Source: Flavobacteriia bacterium (GTDB lineage: Bacteria > Bacteroidota > Bacteroidia > Flavobacteriales > Flavobacteriaceae). Taken from it: a stretch of DNA of 6,941 nucleotides. The position numbers and the translations under genes are program-made. The first letter of the stretch is position 1, and every line of letters starts with the position of its first letter. The DNA is taken from contig QNYL01000175.1 of assembly GCA_003973375.1 (NCBI GenBank), positions 1 through 6,941 of the forward strand, in the 5' to 3' direction. The notes under the pieces are model-generated. The model ran no database searches. It worked only from the letters and a program-made list of their open reading frames with translations, and was not told where the DNA came from. This document shows, piece after piece, positions 1-5,915 of this stretch.

Positions 1-117
1 AGTCAAGGTTTGACCTGATATCTTAAAAAAGATGCTTATCCTGACACTTTTGTAAACAAAAAGATAGTTGATTAAACTTTTTTCTTTTTAAAAAGTTTGA
101 AGATACCGATTCCTAAA
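1..117. other. Left-edge non-coding stretch, no gene supported
   Basis: No reading frame of useful length is present. On the plus strand only seven codons run from the edge to a stop at 24-26. A minus-strand frame stays open to the edge, but no start codon is visible and I do not recognise the peptide. Three small AT-rich inverted repeats can be seen: GTCAA/TTGAC (2-14), ATCTT/AAGAT (about 20-33) and AAACTTTTT/AAAAAGTTT (74-82 with 90-98, 7-nt loop). None is followed by a clear T-tract, so none is called a terminator. The stretch could be the intergenic end of the neighbouring locus to the left. Confidence 0.4.
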
Positions 118-250
118 GTGTACAACGGTTTGGTTATACCCGATGAGGGATTTCGAAGCGCTTCCGTTTCAATTTATTCCTAATGTTTATTACTTGCACT
201 TACTCTCAGTTTACCACTAAAACCCTTATTGGGTTAACCCAAAAATTCAC
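118..250. repeat. Structured non-coding block with nested inverted repeats
   Basis: This stretch lies beyond the 3' end of the minus-strand HNH-type gene and has no reading frame. It is dense in symmetry. GTACAAC (120-126) faces GTTATAC (133-139) across a 6-nt loop and can form a 7-bp minus-strand stem with one T-G wobble. GAAGCGCTTC (155-164) and GGGTTAACCC (231-240) are perfect palindromes. AACCC/GGGTT flank TTATT at 221-235. TTTGGTTATACCC (129-141) is nearly the reverse complement of GGGTTAACCCAAA (231-243), with one bulge on each side, and could close the whole block. From memory, similar blocks beginning ACAACGGTTTGG recur beside accessory genes in flavobacterial genomes; I could not check this here. 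Confidence 0.4.
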
Positions 251-288
251 AGCTAAGCTAATATTTTTAAGCTAATTCTATATCTCCA

Positions 289-846
289 TTATTTTGAATT
301 ATCATCAAGTTTTACGTGTGACCAATTTTCTCCTGATTTTATACGCCAAATTTGCATTGTTGAAACTCCAAATTGTTTTGCAATCATTTTTATCCTTGTT
401 TTATTGTTTTTATTGGCTAATCGTTTTTTAATTATTCGTACTCTTCCTTCGGATAATTTATATCCCTTTTTTGTTTGACGTTTTGGATTTTTTTGTTGAT
501 GAGAAACAAGTTCTTTTCTGTTTACCCATTTTAAATTAATAATTGTGTTATCCTTCAGATCGTGATTTAAATGAATAACAAACTTTTTATTTTCTTTATT
601 CTCTAAGAATAAAATTGCAACTGCCCGATGAACATAAAAAGATGCTGATTTATTCCCTTTCTTTTTATAAAAAAACATCTTAAACCCGGAAGCATAAACA
701 AACTTTTCTAAAAAACGATATTGTGTACTTGTTTTTGTTTTTATCATTACGCGACCATAATTTGATATCTTATATGCAATTAATTCTGGGTCACAATCAT
801 TTAGATTAAAATCTTTCCACTCTTCTGGTATATATTGCTCTATCAT
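289..846 (-). CDS. NUMOD4/HNH-type DNA-binding protein, possibly catalytically inactive
   Basis: A 185-residue basic, lysine-rich protein, probably cytoplasmic. Residues 9-33 (EEWKDF, then YKISNYGRV) match the NUMOD4 motif found at the start of many phage and mobile HNH endonucleases. Residues 72-81 (VHRAVAILFL) and 90-108 (VIHLNHDL...NTIINLKWV) follow the order of the NUMOD-associated HNH fold, VHR-VA then NH-D-NN-NLEW. The N or D normally before the second histidine is Ile91, and the NN pair is Asp99-Asn100, so metal binding and cleavage may be lost. Residues about 130-178 (KMIAKQFGVSTMQIWRIKSGENWSHV at their core) look like a helix-turn-helix. It starts at the ATG of 844-846, with an A-rich leader and no Shine-Dalgarno sequence. 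I infer a DNA-binding protein, either a regulator or a decayed homing-type nuclease. The target is unknown, and weak cleavage activity cannot be excluded. Confidence 0.7.
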   Translation of the reverse strand: MIEQYIPEEWKDFNLNDCDPELIAYKISNYGRVMIKTKTSTQYRFLEKFVYASGFKMFFYKKKGNKSASFYVHRAVAILFLENKENKKFVIHLNHDLKDNTIINLKWVNRKELVSHQQKNPKRQTKKGYKLSEGRVRIIKKRLANKNNKTRIKMIAKQFGVSTMQIWRIKSGENWSHVKLDDNSK

Positions 847-997
847 TGGCTTTCTGTTTTTTTTTATGATATATTAATGATTATATGATTTATGTATAAT
901 GTTATTGAATTCGCATCAACTCTCACCTTGTGCCTAACTATGGATGGGTAAAAATAATATTTTTATTTTTATTTTATTCATTTATAAATTATAGTTT

Positions 998-1005
998 TAT
1001 TTTTG
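998..1005 (+). promoter_or_regulatory. Candidate -7 promoter element of guaA
   Basis: TATTTTTG matches the Bacteroidota -7 consensus TAnnTTTG exactly. I see no TTG or TTTG at the expected -33 distance, as the preceding 35 bases are only A/T-rich. The last base lies three bases before the guaA ATG, so transcription from it would start at or within a few bases of the start codon. The stretch 847-997 between the two divergent genes contains no other match on the plus strand and no recognisable riboswitch. Confidence 0.4.
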
Positions 1006-1008
1006 CGG

Positions 1009-2538
1009 ATGCAACATAAAGTACTTATTTTAGATTTCGGTTCGCAGTATACACAGCTTATAGCGCGTAGGGTCAGAGAACTTTACATTTTCTGCGAAAT
1101 TTTTCCTTATAATCACATTCCGGAAGACATTGACGATTTTCAGGCAGTAATCCTGTCGGGCAGTCCTTTTTCCGTTCATAGCGAAGATGCACCTCATCCA
1201 GATCTTTCTCAGATCAAGGGTAAAATCCCTTTGCTGGGAGTTTGCTACGGAGCACAGTATCTTGCCAATGAATTCGGAGGAAGTGTTGAACCCTCAAAGG
1301 TTAGGGAATACGGAAGAGCAAACCTTTCTTTTATCGCTGAGGATGAACCGCTTTTTGATTCGATAGAAGTAGGATCTCAGGTATGGATGAGTCATGGGGA
1401 TACCATTACCAGACTTCCTGAAAATTTTAAAAGAATTGCCAGTACACATGATGTGATTAACGGAGCCTATAGAATTGAAGGAGAAAAAACCTACGCCATT
1501 CAGTTTCATCCGGAAGTATATCACACTACTGACGGGCTGCAACTACTAAAGAACTTTCTGGTAAATATTGCCGGAGTGAAACAAGATTGGACGCCGGATT
1601 CTTTTGTGGAAACTACCGTTAAGGATTTAAAAGATAAATTAGGAAATGATAAGGTGGTACTCGGACTTTCCGGAGGAGTTGATTCAACCGTTGCTGCTGT
1701 ATTGTTGGATAAAGCGATAGGGAAGAATCTGTACTGTATTTTTGTAAATAACGGATTGCTGCGTAAAAACGAATTCGAGAATGTTTTACATCAGTATAAA
1801 GATATGGGCCTTAATGTAAAAGGAGTAGATTCTGCCGATCGGTTCTTGGATAAACTGAAAGGTATTTCAGAGCCTGAAGCAAAACGTAAAGTAATAGGGA
1901 ATGAATTTATCAATGTTTTTGATGATGAAGCACATTTAATAGAAGATGTAAAATGGCTTGGTCAGGGAACCATTTATCCTGATGTGATCGAGTCGATTTC
2001 GGTAAAAGGACCATCAGCAACCATTAAATCACACCACAATGTTGGAGGCTTACCTGATTTTATGAAATTGAAGATCGTAGAGCCTTTGCGCATGCTATTT
2101 AAAGATGAAGTAAGAAGAGTAGGAAAGACCTTAGGAATTGATCCTGAACTTTTAGGAAGGCATCCGTTTCCGGGACCGGGACTCGCCATAAGAATACTGG
2201 GAGATATCACTCGTGAAAAGGTGAGAATACTGCAGGAAGTAGACCATATATTTATTGAAGGACTTAAAAAATGGGGGCTTTACGATCAGGTATGGCAGGC
2301 CGGAGCCATGTTGTTACCCGTTGATTCTGTTGGGGTAATGGGCGATGAAAGAACCTACGAAAAAGTAGTGGTTTTAAGAGCTGTTTCTTCAACCGATGGA
2401 ATGACCGCCGACTGGGTGGATCTGCCATATAAATTTTTACAGGAAACCTCAAACAAGATCATTAATAATGTTAAAGGGGTAAACAGGGTGGTTTATGATA
2501 TCAGCTCTAAACCGCCGGCAACTATAGAATGGGAGTAG
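1009..2538 (+). CDS. guaA: GMP synthase (glutamine-hydrolysing)
   Basis: This cytoplasmic enzyme converts XMP, ATP and glutamine to GMP, the last step of de novo guanine nucleotide synthesis. The 509-residue protein is full length for the two-domain form. Residues 1-190 are a class I glutamine amidotransferase: Cys79 in GVCYG is the nucleophile, and His167 and Glu169 in FHPEV complete the triad. Residues about 200-390 are the ATP pyrophosphatase domain with the P-loop SGGVDS at 221-226. The C-terminal dimerisation domain ends in the conserved [13 protein letters not shown] two codons upstream (1003) is also in frame, but it lies inside the -7 promoter motif; the ATG at 1009, giving [13 protein letters not shown], fits the family N-terminus better. 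No truncation or frameshift is seen. It is divergent from the HNH-type gene, and the plus-strand LysM gene follows after 157 bp. Confidence 0.98.
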   Translation: MQHKVLILDFGSQYTQLIARRVRELYIFCEIFPYNHIPEDIDDFQAVILSGSPFSVHSEDAPHPDLSQIKGKIPLLGVCYGAQYLANEFGGSVEPSKVREYGRANLSFIAEDEPLFDSIEVGSQVWMSHGDTITRLPENFKRIASTHDVINGAYRIEGEKTYAIQFHPEVYHTTDGLQLLKNFLVNIAGVKQDWTPDSFVETTVKDLKDKLGNDKVVLGLSGGVDSTVAAVLLDKAIGKNLYCIFVNNGLLRKNEFENVLHQYKDMGLNVKGVDSADRFLDKLKGISEPEAKRKVIGNEFINVFDDEAHLIEDVKWLGQGTIYPDVIESISVKGPSATIKSHHNVGGLPDFMKLKIVEPLRMLFKDEVRRVGKTLGIDPELLGRHPFPGPGLAIRILGDITREKVRILQEVDHIFIEGLKKWGLYDQVWQAGAMLLPVDSVGVMGDERTYEKVVVLRAVSSTDGMTADWVDLPYKFLQETSNKIINNVKGVNRVVYDISSKPPATIEWE

Positions 2539-2545
2539 GAATTCA

Positions 2546-2622
2546 GAGTTTTGAGTTTTGAGTGATGAGTTTTGAGTGATGAGTGATGAGTGTTGAGTGA
2601 TGAGTGTTGAGTGATGAGTTAT
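2546..2622. repeat. Tandem heptamer array, eleven GAGTNNT units
   Basis: Eleven contiguous 7-bp units start seven bases after the guaA stop codon. In order they end TTT, TTT, GAT, TTT, GAT, GAT, GTT, GAT, GTT, GAT, TAT after a constant GAGT. Every unit keeps GAGT at positions 1-4 and T at position 7, so only positions 5-6 vary. Part of the array alternates GAGTGAT and GAGTGTT, which suggests a 14-bp higher-order unit that has itself been duplicated. It contains no gene and no obvious hairpin. It ends about 40 bp upstream of the LysM gene's candidate -7 motif. Slipped-strand copying could change the unit number. Confidence 0.9.
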
Positions 2623-2661
2623 AATAAATCAACAGGAGTTAAATAATTCCGTGCTTTTTTG

Positions 2662-2669
2662 TAGTTTTG
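2662..2669 (+). promoter_or_regulatory. Candidate -7 promoter element of the LysM gene
   Basis: TAGTTTTG matches the Bacteroidota -7 consensus TAnnTTTG and ends 26 bases before the ATG, which leaves a plausible short A-rich leader. No convincing TTG -33 element lies 19-21 bases upstream. It suggests that the LysM gene can be transcribed separately from guaA, though readthrough from guaA is also possible because no terminator is visible between them. Confidence 0.4.
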
Positions 2670-2695
2670 GGTTTTAGGTTAAAAAAATAAAATAA

Positions 2696-4594
2696 ATGTA
2701 TAAAAGGACACACTTTTTTTTCATATTTCTTTTTGCAGGAATGATCTTTTCATTTGCACAGCAAAAGAAATATTCTACTTACCGCGTTGGAGCTGGGGAA
2801 AATCTGCAAAAAATTGCAGAGGATCTGAATATTTCAAAGGCTGAGATCCTTAGACTGAATCCTGATATCCAGGGAGATGTTAAGGAAGGTAATATTTTAG
2901 TTGTACCCAATAAGAATTTTGATAAGAAGAATGATATTATCAATTACGATATTGGCGTATTGAAAGGTAGAGATATTGTAGTTGATGGCTTTATCTATCA
3001 TGAGGTAACGCCTAAAGAAACTCTGTACAGTATAACACGTAATTATAAGGTTTCAAGCAGTTCTTTAAAAAATCACAACCCGTTTTTATTTGAAAAGGGA
3101 CTTGAAATAGGACAAACCTTAAAAATTCCCTTGCCTAAGAAAATTAAAAAGGTAGATGACAGGATGTTTAAGCCTTATGTGGTACATCCAAAGGAGACCA
3201 AATACAGTATTTCCAGGGATTTTGGTATTTCTATTGATTCCCTTGAACAGCTAAATCCTTCTATCAGAAACGGTTTAAAGATTGATGATGTAATTCTTGT
3301 TCCGGCAAAAAACACCTCTGATGTAAAAGCAGGATTTAAGGTGCATGAGGTAAAGAAGGGGGAAACACTTTACAGTTTGAGTAAAGATTTCGGAATTACC
3401 CAGGAAGAACTGATCGCTGAAAATCCTGAATTGCAAACCGGAGGATTAAAAGAAGGAATGCTGATTAAAATTCCCGAAAAGAGAATGGTCAAGGAAAGGT
3501 TTATGTTTTATGATGAAATACCTGAACGTTCCCGGTTAAATGTTACCTTTATGCTTCCTTTTAAAGCAAATATTGATACACTTGATTTTGAGAAAAATCG
3601 TTTGCTGAATGCAGTTTCCGATTTTTATTTTGGGGCGTCGATAGCGATAGATTCGTTAAAAGCACAAGGCTTATCGTTAAATATCAATGTTTATGATACT
3701 CAAAAAAGCAAGTTCGTTGTAAAGAAAATACTTGAGCGTAATAAATTTGATGATACCCATCTTATTATCGGACCTATGTTTCTCGATAATGTAAAAGAAG
3801 TGGCTACTGATCTGAACTATAAGCCGGTAAAGATCGTTTCACCGATATCTGAAAAAGATCATTCCTTTATAATGAATAAGAATCTGATTCAGGAGGTTCC
3901 CACAGCAGAACAAATGGCCAGTGAAATGTTAAGGTATGTTGAAAGTCATTACAAAGGAGATAATCTGCTGCTTTTAACCGATGAAAAACCTGATACAGCT
4001 TCTGCTTCGATCATTGCCAGGATAAAGGCAAAATTTTCCGGGAAAGGGATGAAAATAATTAAACCACATAAAGGATATATTTCCGGAGAGAAGATCAGAA
4101 TGGCTTTGGATGTGATAAGCAGCGAACAGGATACGATAACCAAAAACTGGGTGTTCTTGGTGAGCAATGATGAGGTGATTACAAAAGATGTAATTCATAA
4201 TATCGGGGTTCTTCCTGAAAATACTAAGGTTACACTCTTTACTTTCAACGAAATGAAATTTATCGATAGGCTGGATAATAATAATCTTGCACGGTCGAAA
4301 TTTCATTTTCCAAGTTCAGTTTATATCAATTACAATTCAGACCGTATAAAGCAATTTGCTGCACAATACAAAAGAAAGTTTTCGGCTTATCCTTCTAAAT
4401 ATGCTTTTAAAGGTTTTGATGTTACCTATGATTCGCTTCTGCGGATGCTGAATCAGGCAGACCTCACAGAACAAGGTATGTCAGAACGGCTTGAAACACG
4501 TTTTGATTTTATAGAGAATACAACAGGCAACGTAATTAATCAAGGTATTTTTATTCTGAAGTATGATGGGCTGAATATTAAAAAGGTTAATTAG
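2696..4594 (+). CDS. Exported LysM-repeat protein with type-1 periplasmic-binding-like domain
   Basis: A 632-residue protein. Residues 1-21 form a Sec signal peptide (KRTH, hydrophobic stretch, FSFA before QQ), so it is periplasmic or envelope-associated. Four LysM peptidoglycan-binding modules follow at about 28-72, 101-146, 161-204 and 215-260; each has a Y-V-GE-L-I-like start and ends in an I/V-P strand. Residues about 282-625 resemble a type-1 periplasmic-binding fold, with LNVTFMLPF at the entry, an IIGP motif near 357-360 and KAFKGFDVTYDSL near 570-582. This architecture is known in Bacteroidota, often annotated as LysM or ABC-transporter substrate-binding protein, but no transporter genes are adjacent. 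A role in sensing or anchoring at peptidoglycan is inference, and the ligand is unknown. The ATG has no Shine-Dalgarno sequence. The TAG stop lies at the left end of the inserted MITE-like element, so the C-terminus may have been altered. Confidence 0.88.
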   Translation: MYKRTHFFFIFLFAGMIFSFAQQKKYSTYRVGAGENLQKIAEDLNISKAEILRLNPDIQGDVKEGNILVVPNKNFDKKNDIINYDIGVLKGRDIVVDGFIYHEVTPKETLYSITRNYKVSSSSLKNHNPFLFEKGLEIGQTLKIPLPKKIKKVDDRMFKPYVVHPKETKYSISRDFGISIDSLEQLNPSIRNGLKIDDVILVPAKNTSDVKAGFKVHEVKKGETLYSLSKDFGITQEELIAENPELQTGGLKEGMLIKIPEKRMVKERFMFYDEIPERSRLNVTFMLPFKANIDTLDFEKNRLLNAVSDFYFGASIAIDSLKAQGLSLNINVYDTQKSKFVVKKILERNKFDDTHLIIGPMFLDNVKEVATDLNYKPVKIVSPISEKDHSFIMNKNLIQEVPTAEQMASEMLRYVESHYKGDNLLLLTDEKPDTASASIIARIKAKFSGKGMKIIKPHKGYISGEKIRMALDVISSEQDTITKNWVFLVSNDEVITKDVIHNIGVLPENTKVTLFTFNEMKFIDRLDNNNLARSKFHFPSSVYINYNSDRIKQFAAQYKRKFSAYPSKYAFKGFDVTYDSLLRMLNQADLTEQGMSERLETRFDFIENTTGNVINQGIFILKYDGLNIKKVN

Positions 4595-4755
4595 TGCCTG
4601 TCCATAAAGTCATCGAATTGAAAAAATTATCTTTTTGCGCCTTTTTCCTTTTTTTATTTTGCCTAATACACAAGCATTTGCTGCAATAAAAAAAATAAAA
4701 ATCCATCAAAAATCTTAATCTTTCAAAAATCAAGCACTTTATAGACAGGCACTAA
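4591..4755. mobile_element. MITE-like non-autonomous element with 20-bp terminal inverted repeats
   Basis: The left end TTAGTGCCTGTCCATAAAGT (4591-4610) and the reverse complement of 4736-4755 match at 19 of 20 bases. Symmetry continues three bases outward on each side. The 125-bp interior has no reading frame of note and is rich in A- and T-runs, so no transposase is encoded. If the element proper is GTGCCTGTC to GACAGGCAC (4594-4752, 159 bp), it is flanked by a direct repeat TAATTA (4588-4593 and 4753-4758). Because TAATTA is palindromic, a TA or AATT target duplication with slightly different ends is equally possible. I infer an internally deleted insertion sequence or MITE moved by a transposase elsewhere in the genome; I cannot assign the family. 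Lying between convergent genes, its hairpin could also act as a bidirectional terminator. Confidence 0.85.
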
Positions 4756-4788
4756 TTATAGACAGTACCAAAAACAAAAAAAGACTCT

Positions 4789-5877
4789 TTAATTTTTCTT
4801 TTTATCTATTTCCTTTAAAACCGGAACCTTTTCTTCAATATAATTTACTGATTTGGTAACCTGTTTTGGTGGTTTGAAACGATATCCTATAAAAATATGG
4901 AAAGTATTCTTTGAAGTGTTGAATTGAAATTGCTCATCAGTATAATTTTCATAAGTATGCCGGTTCTTATAATCAATACCTCCGTAAAATTTTTCATTGT
5001 TATAGCCTACAGCAACACCATTTTGTATAGAAAAAACAAAACTGTTTGCTCTATCGGTATATCTTGAATCAGGTGTTGTTGTGGTTACCTTATAAGAATC
5101 TATACCGACACCCGGTGCGGCATAGGCATGTGCATACCAGTTCTTTTTATAAACGTAGGTATAGTAATAGCCTGCATTGATTATTGTATTTATGCCACTG
5201 TATTTATTATATTTATCTCTAAGAATGATACTTCCGTCAGGAGCAATGTATTTTTTTGTATCTGAAATTTTATAATACCAGTAATCAATACTTGGTACAA
5301 AAGAGCCGGCACTTTTTAATTGAATTTCTGTTTGTGATTCAACAGCTCTAATGGAGTAATTCTTATTAAATTTATAGGCGGTTGTACCCGAGAAAATATT
5401 GGTTTTTGTATCCGGCAACTGTATATTATTGTTTACAGTAATGTAATTTCGGGCAAAATCTTCAGTATTCTTTATATAATAACCTTTTACATAATTGTAT
5501 TCAAAACGGTGAGACCAGTTGGTAAATAATAATTTCATTCTCAATCTGAAATGTTTGGAATCTCCCTTTTTAGCTTTACTGTCTTTAGATACTGCCGATC
5601 GTAGTCCAAGCCTGAATGAGATATACTTATAGTTAAATCCAAGCGCGTACCTGAATTTTAAATTAGGTGAGATCCGGGCTACATCTCCCAGTAAGGTTGT
5701 AATATAATCCTGTTTTTCATTACTAACTTCAAATTTGATATTAAGCTGATTGTGAAAATTCTTAATATATTCAGCACGGATGATACTGTCTTTAACCCTT
5801 TTGATGCTGTCTGCATCTTGATTCTGTGCAAATGATAGAGAAGAAATTAAAAGGAATATATAAAAGATTTTCTTCAA
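4789..5877 (-). CDS. DUF4421 family outer-membrane protein
   Basis: A 362-residue exported protein of unknown function. Residues 1-17 are a Sec signal peptide (MKKIFYIFLLISSLSFA before QN). The rest alternates aromatic and polar residues in short strands, typical of an outer-membrane beta-barrel. Recognisable DUF4421 features are QDYITT near 56-61, NLKFRYALGFNYKYISF near 72-88, the Q-LKSAGSF segment at 182-193 and GYRFKPP near 331-337. The C-terminus is a charged tail (EIDKKKN) rather than a barrel-ending aromatic. The only start that gives the whole signal peptide is TTG at 5877-5875: an in-frame TGA lies three codons upstream and the next ATG is codon 114, inside the mature part. An ATT just before the TTG is a weaker alternative. 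It lies 38 bp downstream of the isoaspartyl peptidase on the same strand, with no clear promoter between, so cotranscription is likely. Confidence 0.82.
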   Translation of the reverse strand: MKKIFYIFLLISSLSFAQNQDADSIKRVKDSIIRAEYIKNFHNQLNIKFEVSNEKQDYITTLLGDVARISPNLKFRYALGFNYKYISFRLGLRSAVSKDSKAKKGDSKHFRLRMKLLFTNWSHRFEYNYVKGYYIKNTEDFARNYITVNNNIQLPDTKTNIFSGTTAYKFNKNYSIRAVESQTEIQLKSAGSFVPSIDYWYYKISDTKKYIAPDGSIILRDKYNKYSGINTIINAGYYYTYVYKKNWYAHAYAAPGVGIDSYKVTTTTPDSRYTDRANSFVFSIQNGVAVGYNNEKFYGGIDYKNRHTYENYTDEQFQFNTSKNTFHIFIGYRFKPPKQVTKSVNYIEEKVPVLKEIDKKKN

Positions 5878-5915
5878 AATTAAAGATCAGTTAACCGAAT
5901 TAAAAATACAAATAA

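Larger units (their letters stand above)
118..938 (-). mobile_element. Candidate single-gene cassette-like accessory unit
   Basis: One minus-strand gene (289-846) sits between two similar 9-bp motifs in the same orientation: GTGTACAAC at 118-126 and GTGCCTAAC at 930-938 (7 of 9 identical). Read on the gene's strand they are GTTGTACAC and GTTAGGCAC. The second contains GTTAGGC, which fits the integron core-site consensus GTTRRRY; the first keeps GTT but breaks the consensus at the fifth base. Between the gene's 3' end and the left motif is a structured non-coding block, the position an attC-type site would take in an integron cassette. The unit is more AT-rich than guaA beside it. The cassette reading is inference: there is no integrase in the window, only one consensus-quality core site, and short motifs can match by chance. 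The stretch could also be an ordinary lineage-specific insertion. Confidence 0.3.

Noticed and set aside
74..98. AAACTTTTT/AAAAAGTTT hairpin as a transcription terminator
   Set aside because: The stem is nearly all A/T and no T-tract follows it on either strand, so it would be weak. The gene it might end is not in the window.
847..997. Purine or other riboswitch upstream of guaA
   Set aside because: The stretch is low-complexity A/T without conserved aptamer-like sequence or a terminator/antiterminator pair, and the likely transcript start lies at its downstream edge.
1003..1008. TTG at 1003 as the guaA start, adding two residues
   Set aside because: It overlaps the -7 promoter motif, and the ATG at 1009 gives the family's usual N-terminus.
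1294..2452. Minus-strand reading frames of 62-82 codons inside guaA, and similar ones inside the LysM and peptidase genes
   Set aside because: They lie wholly within well-supported genes, have no recognisable domain, and are expected shadow frames.
2546..2622. The heptamer array as a CRISPR array or iteron-type replication origin
   Set aside because: Units are 7 bp with no spacers, and there are no cas or replication genes nearby.
4776..4797. AAAAAAAG-ACT-CTTT-AA-TTTTT as a terminator for the convergent genes
   Set aside because: Only four contiguous pairs with a 3-nt loop and one G-C pair. The flanking A/T runs explain the apparent symmetry, and the neighbouring inverted-repeat element is a better candidate.
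5878..5915. Separate promoter for the DUF4421 gene in the 38-bp gap
   Set aside because: The minus strand has ATTATTTG here, close to TAnnTTTG but wrong at the essential first two bases, and no -33 element is visible.
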